A DNA stretch of 47,233 nucleotides. Source: Streptomyces griseorubiginosus (GTDB taxonomy: Bacteria; Actinomycetota; Actinomycetes; Streptomycetales; Streptomycetaceae). The notes beneath the pieces are model-generated. The model saw only the letters and a program-made list of their open reading frames with translations, ran no database searches and had not been told where the DNA came from. The position numbers and the translations under genes are program-made. The stretch lies in the NCBI RefSeq assembly GCF_017614965.1, contig NZ_WVUG01000031.1:1-47233 (forward strand). The letters are read 5' to 3'. Positions 1 to 8,182 of the stretch are shown piece by piece. Numbering within the stretch: the first letter of the stretch is position 1; every line of letters starts with the position of its first letter.

Positions 1-261
1 GAGGGGCAGGGCCTCGCCGACCGGCAGGGTCAGGGCGGGGATGGTCCGACGTCGTACGCCCGCGCCGTGCCGTCGTACGACCGTGAGCTCGGTGTCCTCG
101 GCGGGCAGGGGGCCGCCGTCGGGGTCCCAGAAGGCGACGCGGCCGTCCCGGGGCAGGGGCGCGGGCAGGAAGACCGCCGCGAGCCGGACGGGGACCGGCG
201 CCCCCGCGTCCCCCCGCTCCCGCTCTCGCTCCCGCTCGGCCACCGCAGCCGTCGCACGCAT
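1..261 (-). CDS. N-terminal part of a probable SNF2-type DEAD/DEAH helicase (cut by window edge)
   Basis: Only the first 87 codons are present, read leftwards out of the window. The ATG at 261 is preceded by a clear GGGAGGTGA ribosome site 8 bases upstream. The protein opens with a charged Glu-Arg repeat (AEREREREREG-like) and then a segment with RLAAVFLPAPLPRDG and VAFWDPDGGPLP. From memory this resembles the start of large Streptomyces SNF2-family helicases that carry a helicase-associated domain. No helicase motif lies in the visible part, so the function is tentative; the gene itself is well supported by ribosome site, codon bias and open frame. Confidence 0.55.
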   Translation of the reverse strand, partial: MRATAAVAERERERERGDAGAPVPVRLAAVFLPAPLPRDGRVAFWDPDGGPLPAEDTELTVVRRHGAGVRRRTIPALTLPVGEALPL

Positions 262-361
262 ACGACCTGTCACCTCCCGCCCGTGTGTCGGATCAGACGT
301 CTTCGACTCTACGGGCGGGCTCTGACAATCGGCCCCGGCGACCCCGGCGGGGCGGCCCTCG

Positions 362-943
362 CTACGGAACGGTGCGGGAGACGACGTAGAAGAACGGGTT
401 GCGCGGGTCGGCCAGGTTCACCACGACGTCCTGCGTCGGCTTCGGGCTCTTCTGCTTGTGGGTGAGGCCGTACCAGGGGCCGGGGCGGGTGAAGATCCAG
501 CCGGTGATCTTCTGGTCGCGGGCGCTGATCGTGATGTCGTCCTTCTTCAGATCGGCGCGGGTGACGCCCATGTCGTGGAGGAAGACGTCGAGGTTGCGCA
601 CGGGCGTCTGGAACTGGACGTAGAGCCGGCTGGTCTTCCAGTTGTTGGTCTCGTAGGAGGCGACCATGCCCGAGGGGTGCGGCATCGGCACCTGGTAGAG
701 GCGGCGCTGCACCTTAGACGGCCAGTCCCTGGTGAGGCCGGTCGCCGCGTACTTGGCCTCCTTGTCCTTGCCGCTGTCGCGGCTCTGGGCCGCGGAGATC
801 ACCAGATAGCCGGCCGGGACACCGATGAGCAGCCCGATGATGAGCAGGGTGAGCGCCCGTCGGCGGATCTTGTGACCGCGCGCCTCGGCCGGCTGGGACG
901 GGTCGCCCGCGGTCGCGCCCTGCTGCGGCAGGGATGCCGTCAT
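362..943 (-). CDS. Membrane-anchored protein of unknown function, coupled to the ROK kinase gene
   Basis: A 193-residue protein. A polar N-terminus (about 1-28) is followed by one hydrophobic segment (about 29-50, LTLLIIGLLIGVPAGYLVIS), then an extracytoplasmic-looking domain of about 140 residues containing WPSKVQRRLYQVPMPHPSG and FTRPGPWYGLTHKQKSP. Type II membrane topology is likely. Its ATG (943) overlaps the TGA of the ROK kinase gene (940-942) as ATGA, so the two are probably translationally coupled. I do not recognise a named domain; it looks like a conserved Streptomyces protein of unknown role. Longer in-frame extensions upstream overlap the kinase gene and have no ribosome site. Confidence 0.75.
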   Translation of the reverse strand: MTASLPQQGATAGDPSQPAEARGHKIRRRALTLLIIGLLIGVPAGYLVISAAQSRDSGKDKEAKYAATGLTRDWPSKVQRRLYQVPMPHPSGMVASYETNNWKTSRLYVQFQTPVRNLDVFLHDMGVTRADLKKDDITISARDQKITGWIFTRPGPWYGLTHKQKSPKPTQDVVVNLADPRNPFFYVVSRTVP

Positions 944-2088
944 GCGGTGTCCCGGGTGGAGCGGCGGGCCTGGGTGTAGCGCGCGTAGCGCTCGTACCGC
1001 TCGACCCGGCGCCGGTTGGCGCGGCGGAAGCGGCGGGCGACCAGCCGGGCGAGGTCGGCGGCGCCCACCATGCCGGCCTCGGGGCCGAGCTGGGCGCGCA
1101 CGATCCGGGCCTCGGGGCGGTAGCCGCGGCCGGTGAGCTGCCGCTTGAAGGCGTCGCGCGCGGGGGCGATGAGCAGGTCGTCGGCCGCGCTGACGCCACC
1201 GCCGATCACGAAGCAGGACGGGTCCAGGGCCGCGGCGAGGTTGGCGATGCCGACGCCGAGCCACTGGCCGATGTCCTGCAGCAGCTCGACGCACATCGCG
1301 TCGCCCTCACGGGCCAGCTCGGTGATCATCGGGCCGGTGATGTCGCCGATCTGCCCCTTGACGTGCTCGATTATCCCGTACGCCACCGGGGAGTCCGCGG
1401 CGGCCAGCTCCTTGGCCTCCCGCACCAGGGCGTTGCCGGAGCTGTATTGCTCCCAGCAGCCGCGGTTGCCGCACGGGCAGCGGTGGCCACCGGGCACGAC
1501 CTGCATATGGCCGAACTCGCCGGCCACGCCGTACTTGCCGCGCTTGACCTGGCCGTCCTCCAGTATGGCGCCGCCGATGCCGGTACCCAGGGTGATCATG
1601 ACCAGGTGGTCCTCGCCCCGGCCGGCGCCGAAGCGCCACTCGGCCCAGGCGGCGGAGTTGGCGTCGTTGTCCACCAGGACGGGCACCGCGAGCCGGCCCG
1701 CGAGGCGGTCGCGCAGGGGCTCGTTGCGCCAGGACAGGTGCGGGGCGAACAGGACGCGGTTGCGGTCGGCGTCCACCCAGCCGGCCGCGCCGATGCCGAC
1801 GGCGTGCACGTCGTGGCGGTCGGAGAGGTCCAGGACCAGTTCGACGATGGTGTCCTCGACGACCTTGGGGCTCTTGGACTTGTCCGGCGTCTCCGTGCGG
1901 AGCTTCTCCAGGATGTTGCCGTCGGCGTCCACGACGCCGGCCATCACCTTGGTGCCGCCGATGTCGATGCCGACGGTGGGGACCCGGGGGGCGGTCAGGT
2001 GCGACCGGCGTTCCCGGGTGCCGACGGTGCGCAGTGCGGGGGCACGGCGGGAACCTATGGGGGCGGTGAAGTTGCCGTAGGTGCTCAT
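940..2088 (-). CDS. ROK-family sugar kinase
   Basis: Predicted cytoplasmic ATP-dependent hexose kinase of 382 residues. It has an N-terminal extension of about 38 residues, then the phosphate-binding motif GIDIGGTKV (40-48), the DNDAN motif with the likely catalytic Asp142, TLGTGIGG (about 167-173), and the ROK zinc motif CPCGNRGCWE (204-213) with an upstream His. It lacks an N-terminal winged helix, so it is a kinase, not a ROK repressor. The start chosen at 2088 (MSTYGNF) rests on family length; an in-frame ATG further upstream adds Arg-rich residues unlike a protein. It lies 130 bp downstream of the GntR gene on the same strand, and its stop overlaps the start of the membrane-protein gene. 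The exact sugar is not deducible. Confidence 0.88.
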   Translation of the reverse strand: MSTYGNFTAPIGSRRAPALRTVGTRERRSHLTAPRVPTVGIDIGGTKVMAGVVDADGNILEKLRTETPDKSKSPKVVEDTIVELVLDLSDRHDVHAVGIGAAGWVDADRNRVLFAPHLSWRNEPLRDRLAGRLAVPVLVDNDANSAAWAEWRFGAGRGEDHLVMITLGTGIGGAILEDGQVKRGKYGVAGEFGHMQVVPGGHRCPCGNRGCWEQYSSGNALVREAKELAAADSPVAYGIIEHVKGQIGDITGPMITELAREGDAMCVELLQDIGQWLGVGIANLAAALDPSCFVIGGGVSAADDLLIAPARDAFKRQLTGRGYRPEARIVRAQLGPEAGMVGAADLARLVARRFRRANRRRVERYERYARYTQARRSTRDTA

Positions 2089-2218
2089 CAAGGCCCGATT
2101 GTGCCGCACGCCCACGGCGGGCGCCGAACGGGGAGCCGCACATCGGTACGGCCCGCGCGCCACGGAGTGATCCGGTTGCCCTTACATTGCGACATACCCG
2201 GACCCTCCCCCGAGCCCC

Positions 2219-2983
2219 TCAGGACCGTACGAGCAGCTGGAACTCGAAGGAGTAGCGGGACGGGCGGTACGTGTGCGTGCCGTACTCGACCGCTCTGCCC
2301 GTGTCGTCGAACGTGACGCGCTGCATGGTGAGCAGCGGTGCGCCCTCCTGCTCGCCGAGGCGGTCGGCCTCGGCGGACGTCGCTCCGCGGGCCCCGATGG
2401 TCTGGCGGGCGCTGTGCAGGGTGATGCCCACGGCGCGCATCATGCGGTACAGGCCGGTGGACTCCAGCTGGGCCGTGTCCAGGTCGAGCAGGCCCGGCGG
2501 GATGAAGTTGCACAGGTGTGCCATCGGCTCGCCGTGCGCGAGACGGAGGCGTTCGACGCGGTGCACGTCGCTGTCCTCGGCGACGCCGAGTGCGGCGGCG
2601 ACCTCGGCGGTGGCCGGGACGACCGTGTTGACCAGGACCTTCGTCGCGGGGCGCTGACCGGCCGCTTCCAGGTCGTCGTACAGGCTGGAGAGCTCCAGGG
2701 GGCGTTTGACCTGGCTGTGCACGACCTGGGTGCCGACGCCGCGGCGGCGCACCAGGAGGCCCTTGTCGACGAGCGACTGGATGGCCTGGCGGACGGTGGG
2801 CCGGGACAGGCCGAGCCGTGCGGCCAGCTCGATCTCGTTGCCGAGCAGGCTGCCGGGGGTGAGCGAGCCGTGCTCGATCGCCGCCTCCAGCTGCTGCGAC
2901 AGCTGGAAGTACAGCGGCACGGGAGAGCTGCGGTCCACACTGAGCTCGAGCGACACGGTCGGGTCCGTTTCTGGTTTCGGCAC
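2219..2983 (-). CDS. GntR-family regulator, HutC/UTRA type
   Basis: A 254-residue transcription factor. The winged helix-turn-helix is at about 20-90 (PLYFQLSQQLEAAIEHG, then LGLSRPTVRQAIQSLVDKGLL), followed by a UTRA-type effector domain (about 100-250) of the sort that binds small sugar-phosphate-like ligands. The GTG at 2983 is preferred because a longer in-frame reading starting at 3124 would overlap the divergent gene and the promoter region; a GGAG lies upstream but at long spacing, so the start is moderately certain. It is divergent from the Gfo/Idh/MocA gene and upstream of the ROK kinase on the same strand, so it probably controls both in response to a sugar-derived ligand. Confidence 0.85.
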   Translation of the reverse strand: MPKPETDPTVSLELSVDRSSPVPLYFQLSQQLEAAIEHGSLTPGSLLGNEIELAARLGLSRPTVRQAIQSLVDKGLLVRRRGVGTQVVHSQVKRPLELSSLYDDLEAAGQRPATKVLVNTVVPATAEVAAALGVAEDSDVHRVERLRLAHGEPMAHLCNFIPPGLLDLDTAQLESTGLYRMMRAVGITLHSARQTIGARGATSAEADRLGEQEGAPLLTMQRVTFDDTGRAVEYGTHTYRPSRYSFEFQLLVRS

Positions 2984-3033
2984 GGGCCGAGCGTAGCTCC
3001 AGGCGTTGTTGACGGGAAGTTGTGTAGTTCGAT

Positions 3034-3043
3034 TGTCCGGACA
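3034..3043. promoter_or_regulatory. Palindrome TGTCCGGACA between divergent GntR and oxidoreductase genes
   Basis: A perfect 10-bp palindrome in the 103-bp divergent intergenic region. A TTGACA hexamer (3050-3055) follows on the plus strand and may be the -35 of the oxidoreductase gene. The position suits an operator of the adjacent GntR protein. Assignment is by position only. Confidence 0.45.
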
Positions 3044-3086
3044 TATGCATTGACAGCACCCGGCTCGGAGCCCCACTTTTGTTCTC

Positions 3087-4109
3087 ATGCGCATCGGGGT
3101 CATCGGGACGGGCCGCATCGGCACGATTCATGCGAACACGCTCAGCCGCCACCGTGAGGTGGGTTCGCTGATCCTCACGGACGTGGATCCGGCGCGGGCC
3201 CAGGAGCTCGCGCACCGGCTCGGGGAGACGGCGGCGCCAGGAGTGGACGAGATCTTCCGGTGGGGCGTCGACGCCGTGGTGATCACCACGGCCACGGCGG
3301 CCCACGCCGAACTGATCGGTCGGGCAGCACGCTCGGGGCTCCCGGTGTTCTGCGAGAAGCCCATCGCCCTGGATCTGCCCGGCACCTTAAGCGCGATCGC
3401 CGAGGTCGAATCCGCCGGAACCATTCTGCAGATGGGGTTCCAGCGCCGCTTCGACAAGGGCTACAAAGGCGCACGGGACGCGGTGCGCTCGGGCCGGCTC
3501 GGGCGGCTGCACACCGTGCGGGCGCTGACGTCCGACCAGGCCCCGCCGCCGCCCTCCTGGCTGCCGCTGTCCGGCGGGCTGTACCGGGACACGCTGATCC
3601 ACGACTTCGACGTCCTGCGCTGGGTGACCGGGCACGAGGTGGTCGACGTGTACGCGGCCGGGTCCGACGCCGGGCCCGCGATGTTCCGGGAGGCGGGCGA
3701 CGTCGACACCGGCGCGGCGCTGCTGACCCTGGACGACGGCACGCTCGCCACGGCCACGGCGACGCGGATGAACGGCGCCGGGTACGACGTACGGATGGAG
3801 CTGGCCGGGGAACTGGACCAGATCGTGGTCGGGCTGGACGACCGTACGCCGATCGCGTCCACCGAGCCGACCGGACCGCCGGCCGCGGACAAGCCGTGGT
3901 CGGGGTTCCTGGAGCGCTTCGGTCCCGCCTACGAGGCCGAGCTGTCCGCCTTCGTCGAGGTGGTCCTGGGCCACCGGGCCAACCCCTGCGACGGCCGCGA
4001 GGCCCTGCAGGCGCTCCGCATCGCCGAGGCCTGCGAGGTCTCCCGACGGGAGCGCAGACCGGTGGCGCTGGCGGAGATCCCGGGCCGGGTGGAGACGGCC
4101 TTCAGGTGA
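3087..4109 (+). CDS. Gfo/Idh/MocA-family oxidoreductase, inositol 2-dehydrogenase-like
   Basis: Predicted NAD(P)-dependent sugar or cyclitol dehydrogenase of 340 residues. The N-terminal Rossmann motif is GVIGTGRIGTIHA (4-16); the signature EKP is at 90-92 with Lys91; Asp168 and His172 (DTLIH) match the spacing of the Lys-Asp-His triad known for inositol dehydrogenase IolG. The C-terminal half is the usual alpha/beta substrate domain. The neighbouring GntR regulator and ROK kinase suggest use in catabolism of a sugar or inositol-like compound. The substrate is not certain. The start at 3087 has no strong ribosome site, but homology begins immediately. The last codons run into the tandem repeat that follows. 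Confidence 0.85.
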   Translation: MRIGVIGTGRIGTIHANTLSRHREVGSLILTDVDPARAQELAHRLGETAAPGVDEIFRWGVDAVVITTATAAHAELIGRAARSGLPVFCEKPIALDLPGTLSAIAEVESAGTILQMGFQRRFDKGYKGARDAVRSGRLGRLHTVRALTSDQAPPPPSWLPLSGGLYRDTLIHDFDVLRWVTGHEVVDVYAAGSDAGPAMFREAGDVDTGAALLTLDDGTLATATATRMNGAGYDVRMELAGELDQIVVGLDDRTPIASTEPTGPPAADKPWSGFLERFGPAYEAELSAFVEVVLGHRANPCDGREALQALRIAEACEVSRRERRPVALAEIPGRVETAFR

Positions 4110-4565
4110 GCACCTCTGGTGACCGCTGCCCCGGTGAGCGCCCTCGGGTGAGCGCGTCCCGGTGAGCGCCCTCGGGTGAGCGCGTCCCGGTGAGCGGCAT
4201 CTGCTGGGTGCCCTCGGGTGAGCGCGTTCCGGTGAGCGGCTTCCGCTGGGCGCCGATGGGTGAGCGCGTTCTGGTGAGCGCTTCCGGTGAGCAGCCGCGG
4301 TGAGCACCCTCCAGCAAGCACCCGCGGGTGAACGCGTTACGGTGAGCGGCTTCCGCTGGCGCCCTCGGGCGAGCGCCTCCGTAAGCGGCTTTCGGTGAGC
4401 GCCCTCCTGCGAGCGCCTGCGGTGAGCCCCCTTCGGTCAGCACCCTCCGGTAAGCGCTTCCAGTGGTCCCCTGGGTGAACGCCTTCCGGTGAGCGCCTCT
4501 GGGGAGCCCCCTCGGGTCAGCGCTCAGGCGCGAACGCCCTCCGGTGAGCGCCTTGACGTGAGTGG
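4105..4565 (+). repeat. Degenerate tandem repeat array built on GGTGAGCGC (14-15 bp unit)
   Basis: About 460 bp between two convergent genes consist almost wholly of imperfect head-to-tail copies of GGTGAGCGCnctcg or GGTGAGCGCgtcccg, units of 14 and 15 bp that often alternate to give a 29-bp period. I count 17 exact GGTGAGC cores plus variants such as GGTGAAC, GCGAGC and GGTAAGC, all in one orientation. A higher-order unit with CTTCCGCTGG also recurs. The TGA stop of the upstream oxidoreductase lies inside the first copy. No believable gene is present; the repetitive open frames here are products of the periodicity. Confidence 0.9.
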
Positions 4566-4578
4566 GGGCGGCGGGGCG

Positions 4579-5763
4579 TCACCAGTGGATCGGCAGGCTG
4601 CGGACCCCCCGCATCAGCATTCCCGGCAGCCAGGCGCCGGGTGGGCCGTCCGGGGCCAGGGCCGGGGCGCGCTCCAGGAGGGTGCGTATGGCCGTGCGGG
4701 CCTCCAGGCGGGCCAGGGGGGCGCCCAGGCAGTAGTGGACGCCGTGGCCGAAGGCGAGGTGGCCGCGGGTGTCGCGGCGCGGGTCGAAGCGGTCGGGGTC
4801 GGGATAGCGGCCGGCGTCCCGGTCGGCGGCGGTGAGGCCGACCATGACCGCGTCGCCCCGAACGATCTTCGTGCCGGCGATCTCCAGGGTCTCGGCGGCG
4901 AACCGGAAGGTCGCGTTCTCCACCGGTCCCTCCCAGCGCAGCGTCTCCTCCACGACACCGTCCACCAGGTCCATGTCGGCGCGCAGGGCGGCGAGTTGGT
5001 CCGGGTGGGTGAGCAGGGCGTGGACGGCGTTGGTGATGAGGTTGACCGTCGTCTCGTGCCCGGCGATGAGCAACACGAAGGCCATGCCGCGCAGTTCGCC
5101 CGCCGAGAGCCGGTCGCCGTCCTCGGCGGTGGTGCGGATCAGGTCGCTGAGCAGGTCGCCGCTCGGGCCGGCGCAGCGCTTGTCCTCGATCAGCTCGGTG
5201 AGGTACTCCGCGAGCCGGACGAACGCGGCGTGCTCACTGGCGGAGTCGGTCGGCGCGACCGCCTCGGTGGAGATCTTCCGGAACTCCGAGCGGTCCATCT
5301 CGGGCACGCCCAGCAGCTCGCAGATCACGGTGATGGGCAGCGGGTAGGACAGCGACTCGACCAGGTCGGCGCGCCCGCGCGGGAGCATCGCGTCGAGCAG
5401 GTCGTCGGTGATCTCCTGGATCCTGGGCCGCAGTAGCTCCACCCGGCGCATGGTGAAGGCGCGGGAGACCAGGGAGCGCAGCCGCGTGTGCTGGGGCGGA
5501 TCGGTGCCCAGCAGGTACTTGCCGATCAGCTCCTCGTCCAGGAACAGCATGCCGATCTTGCTGCCGTCCTTGGACAGCCGCGGGTCGGCGAGCGCGGCAC
5601 GTGCCTCCTCGTACCCGACGACGAGCCAGGTCTCGTGGTGGGCGTCCACGCCCGGCAGCCGGACGCGGTGCACGGGGCCGCGCTCGCGCAGGCGCGCGTA
5701 GACGGGGTGCGGGTCGGTGCGGAAGGCGTCACCGAACTCCCCCAGGTCGATCAACTCCGCCAT
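4579..5763 (-). CDS. Cytochrome P450
   Basis: A 394-residue class I bacterial P450, cytoplasmic and soluble. Visible landmarks: I-helix oxygen-activation motif AGHETT (234-239), K-helix EETLR (Glu273/Arg276), and the haem loop FGHGVHYCLGAPLARLEA with thiolate Cys345. Length is typical of actinomycete CYP105/CYP107-like hydroxylases. The start at 5763 has GGAAGAG upstream. There is no adjacent ferredoxin gene, so redox partners must come from elsewhere. It is followed at once by the repeat array; the response regulator gene lies upstream on the same strand, 71 bp away. Substrate unknown. Confidence 0.93.
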   Translation of the reverse strand: MAELIDLGEFGDAFRTDPHPVYARLRERGPVHRVRLPGVDAHHETWLVVGYEEARAALADPRLSKDGSKIGMLFLDEELIGKYLLGTDPPQHTRLRSLVSRAFTMRRVELLRPRIQEITDDLLDAMLPRGRADLVESLSYPLPITVICELLGVPEMDRSEFRKISTEAVAPTDSASEHAAFVRLAEYLTELIEDKRCAGPSGDLLSDLIRTTAEDGDRLSAGELRGMAFVLLIAGHETTVNLITNAVHALLTHPDQLAALRADMDLVDGVVEETLRWEGPVENATFRFAAETLEIAGTKIVRGDAVMVGLTAADRDAGRYPDPDRFDPRRDTRGHLAFGHGVHYCLGAPLARLEARTAIRTLLERAPALAPDGPPGAWLPGMLMRGVRSLPIHW

Positions 5764-5834
5764 GCTCTTCCCTGCCCTCCCCCGTCCCCCGTCCGGTTTT
5801 CTCCCGGTACCCGGACAACGCACGGCGACCGCCG

Positions 5835-6515
5835 TCAGTGCCCGTCGCCGCCGGTCTCCTCAAGGAGTCCCGCGTCGTAGGCCAACAGGGCGATCTGGAC
5901 CCGGTTGTTGAGGTCGAGCTTGGCCAGGATGCGGGAGACGTGGGTCTTCACGGTGGCGACGCTCATGAACAGCTCCGCGGCGATCTCGGCGTTGGCGAGA
6001 CCGCGGCCGACCGCGACGGCGACCTCGCGTTCGCGGTCGTTGAGGAGCGCGATGCGCGCGCGGGCGCGCGTGCGGCGCGTGTCGGCGGCGTTGCCCACGG
6101 CGTGCTCGACCAGCTGGCGGGTGACGGTCGGCGACAGCACCGGGTCGCCGGTCGCGACCCGGCGCACCGCGTCGACGATCTCGGCGGGCGGGGTGTCCTT
6201 GAGGACGAACCCGGCGGCACCCGCGCGCAGGGCGCGCAGCACCTGTTCGTCGGCGTGGAAGGTGGTGAGGACCACGATCTGCGGGGCGTCCTTGCGGGCG
6301 CGCAGCCGTTCGGTGGCCGTGAGCCCGTCGACCGACGGCATCCGGATGTCCATGAGGACGACGTCCGGGCGGGTGCGGTCGACGAGCGCCTCGACCTCGC
6401 TTCCGTCGGCGGCCTCGCCGACGATCTCGATGTCGTCGGCACCGCCCATCATCAGGGACAGTCCGGCCCGCACCAGGGGGTCGTCGTCGACGAGCAGCAG
6501 TCTGATCGCAGTCAT
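5835..6515 (-). CDS. NarL/LuxR-family response regulator
   Basis: A 226-residue two-component response regulator. The receiver domain (about 4-120) has the acidic pocket DDD (10-12), phosphoacceptor Asp56 (VVLMDIRMP) and conserved Lys in GFVLKDTPP. A C-terminal LuxR-type helix-turn-helix follows (about 155-215: LLNDREREVAVAVGRG, then SVATVKTHVSRIL). The sensor kinase gene lies just upstream on the same strand (gap 43 bp), so the pair forms one operon. The target genes are not evident from the sequence. Confidence 0.93.
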   Translation of the reverse strand: MTAIRLLLVDDDPLVRAGLSLMMGGADDIEIVGEAADGSEVEALVDRTRPDVVLMDIRMPSVDGLTATERLRARKDAPQIVVLTTFHADEQVLRALRAGAAGFVLKDTPPAEIVDAVRRVATGDPVLSPTVTRQLVEHAVGNAADTRRTRARARIALLNDREREVAVAVGRGLANAEIAAELFMSVATVKTHVSRILAKLDLNNRVQIALLAYDAGLLEETGGDGH

Positions 6516-6558
6516 GGGGCTTACGTAACCAGATCCGCCATCGGCTCATCGGGTGAAG

Positions 6559-7803
6559 TCATGCCCAGGGCAGCCATGCCCGCACCTGGAACCCGCCGTC
6601 CTTGCGCACCCCGTGCTCCAGCCGGCCGCCGGCCAGCGTGGCCCGCTCCGTCAGTCCGATCAGGCCCTGCCCGGACCCGGGGACGGACGGGACGTCCCCC
6701 TCGGGGGCGGGGTTGCCCACGGTCACGACGAGTCCGTCTCCGGGGGCGCCCTCGACCTCGACGGTGACCTCCGTGCCGGGGGCGTGCTTGCGGGCGTTGG
6801 TGAGGCCCTCCTGGGCGATGCGGTAGGCGGTGCGGCCGACGGAGGCGGGCACGGCGGCCGGGTCGGCGACCCGGCCGGCCAGGGTGACCTTCATGCCGGC
6901 CTCCCGGGACTCGGCGACCAGCGCGTCGAGCGCGGCGAGCGTCGGCTGGGGACGTCCCGCCTCGTCGGGCTCGCCGGCGCGCAGCACGCCGATGATCTCC
7001 CGCAGGTCCTGCAGTGCCTCGTGGGCGCTCTCCCGGATGACGCCGGCCGCCCGCGCGACCTCCTCGCGGGGTGCGTCGGGGCGGAACTCCAGGGCGCCCG
7101 CGTGGACGCTCAGCAGCGTCAGCCGGTGCGCGAGGACGTCGTGCATCTCCCGGGCGATGGCCTCCCGGGCCAGCCGCTGCGCCTGCTCGGCCCGCAGCCG
7201 GGCCTCCGTCTCGGCACGCCGGGCCCGGTCCCGCAGGCTCACCATGAGCTGCCGTTTGGACCGTACGAACATGCCCCAGCCGATCACCGTGAGGGTGAGC
7301 AGCTCGGTGAAGGCGACCGCTCCGGCGTACGGCAGGTCGGGGTCGGGGCGCATCCAGAAGAACAGCGGGACCAGTGCCAGCTGGATGCCGCCTATCCAGC
7401 CGACGTACCGGAAGGGCCGGTGCACGGCGAGCGTGAAGAGGGCGATCATGGCCGCGCCGCCCGCCGTGTTCGACAGCAGGCCGACGGGGATCATGGCGAC
7501 GGCCAGCCCGAGCGGCCAGCGGCGCCGCACCCAGACCGCGCCGCAGGCGAGGGCGCCGAGCAACTGGTCCAGGACGGCCAGGGAGTGCGGGGTGTGCTGG
7601 TCGTGGGAGAGGGTGTCCGCGGCCGCCAGACCGATGACGACGGCGAGCAGGAAGCAGGTGAAGTCGACGACCCAGTCGCGGGCGGTGCGCCGGGGCCGCC
7701 CGGAGCGCCCCCTCCGCCCGGCGTCGGGGTCGAGTTCATGGAGGACGGCGGACGGAAACAGCCATCCGCGCCCCACGATCCGCGCCGGTTCGTCATCGCT
7801 CAC
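6559..7803 (-). CDS. Sensor histidine kinase, HisKA_3 type
   Basis: A 414-residue membrane kinase partnering the NarL-type regulator downstream. Several hydrophobic segments lie between about residues 45 and 180, then a short linker coiled coil (RDRARRAETEARLRAEQAQRL broken across 191-211) and the dimerisation/phosphoacceptor motif AIAREMHDVLAHRL with His221. The HATPase_c domain ends the protein (GSGQGLIGLTER near 376). GTG at 7803 is chosen over TTG at 7812 because TAGATT (minus strand, 7812-7817) makes a -10 element placing transcription at about the GTG, which implies a leaderless mRNA; no ribosome site exists for either start. Confidence 0.9.
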   Translation of the reverse strand: MSDDEPARIVGRGWLFPSAVLHELDPDAGRRGRSGRPRRTARDWVVDFTCFLLAVVIGLAAADTLSHDQHTPHSLAVLDQLLGALACGAVWVRRRWPLGLAVAMIPVGLLSNTAGGAAMIALFTLAVHRPFRYVGWIGGIQLALVPLFFWMRPDPDLPYAGAVAFTELLTLTVIGWGMFVRSKRQLMVSLRDRARRAETEARLRAEQAQRLAREAIAREMHDVLAHRLTLLSVHAGALEFRPDAPREEVARAAGVIRESAHEALQDLREIIGVLRAGEPDEAGRPQPTLAALDALVAESREAGMKVTLAGRVADPAAVPASVGRTAYRIAQEGLTNARKHAPGTEVTVEVEGAPGDGLVVTVGNPAPEGDVPSVPGSGQGLIGLTERATLAGGRLEHGVRKDGGFQVRAWLPWA

Positions 7804-7811
7804 GGTCGACA

Positions 7812-7817
7812 AATCTA
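7812..7817 (-). promoter_or_regulatory. -10 element (TAGATT) giving a leaderless start for the histidine kinase
   Basis: TAGATT on the minus strand ends 8 bases before the GTG at 7803, so the predicted transcription start falls at or next to the start codon. No Shine-Dalgarno sequence is present. No good -35 is visible. Confidence 0.4.
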
Positions 7818-7929
7818 CGCAGCCGGAGCGCCGTGCACCCCTCCGTGCGGGCGATCGCCGACCAAAGTCGCACCGCCGCAGACTTTCGGCGCGTGCGGGC
7901 CCGCGAGGGGGTCCTTCGGTCGGACATGG

Positions 7930-7971
7930 CTCGCCCCGCGGCCGATGTGTGTGGGGGGACCGCGGGGCGAG
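7930..7971 (+). promoter_or_regulatory. 12-bp hairpin that would bury the ribosome site of the small membrane protein gene
   Basis: CTCGCCCCGCGG (7930-7941) pairs perfectly with CCGCGGGGCGAG (7960-7971) around an 18-base loop. The right arm contains the GGGGCGAG that is the only ribosome-binding candidate for the ATG at 7981. This could limit translation unless opened; a terminator role is less likely since it precedes a gene. Confidence 0.5.
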
Positions 7972-7980
7972 GGTCGTGCC

Positions 7981-8181
7981 ATGAAACGGCTACTGGAGGT
8001 TCTCGGTTTTCTCGCACTGGTGCAGGGCGTGCTGGGCCTGGTCGACGAGTTCACCCACTGGCATGCGGGCCTCGTGCGGCGGCTCGGATTCCTCGACGGC
8101 TACGGGGTCTACGCGAGCGTCGCCCTGCTGGTCCTGGCGTTCGCGCTGTTCGCCGCGGCGGAGAGCCGGAAGTCCGGCTGA
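7981..8181 (+). CDS. Small membrane protein, two predicted helices
   Basis: A 66-residue protein: a hydrophobic N-terminal helix (LLEVLGFLALVQGVLGLV, about 4-21), a polar middle (DEFTHWHAGLVRRLGFLDGYG), a second helix (YASVALLVLAFALFAAAE, about 44-61) and a short charged tail. It probably sits in the cytoplasmic membrane with both ends on the same side. Similar small proteins are, as I recall, widespread in Streptomyces, but no function is known to me. Its stop lies one base from the stop of the convergent ribonuclease gene. Confidence 0.7.
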   Translation: MKRLLEVLGFLALVQGVLGLVDEFTHWHAGLVRRLGFLDGYGVYASVALLVLAFALFAAAESRKSG

Positions 8182-8182
8182 C

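Noticed and set aside
3929..4443. Long minus-strand frames with repeated AHRNALTRG-like peptides, resembling a repeat protein
   Set aside because: They are translations of the GGTGAGCGC array. They run through the 3' ends of real genes, have no ribosome site, and the period of 14-15 bp is not kept in frame.
4105..4565. CRISPR array
   Set aside because: Units are 14-15 bp and degenerate, with no unique spacers of constant length and no cas genes nearby.
6553..7980. A plus-strand frame of more than 500 codons opposite the histidine kinase
   Set aside because: It is the antisense of the kinase gene, with Gly/Arg/Asp-rich composition and no motif. Only its last 66 codons, from ATG 7981, form a real gene.
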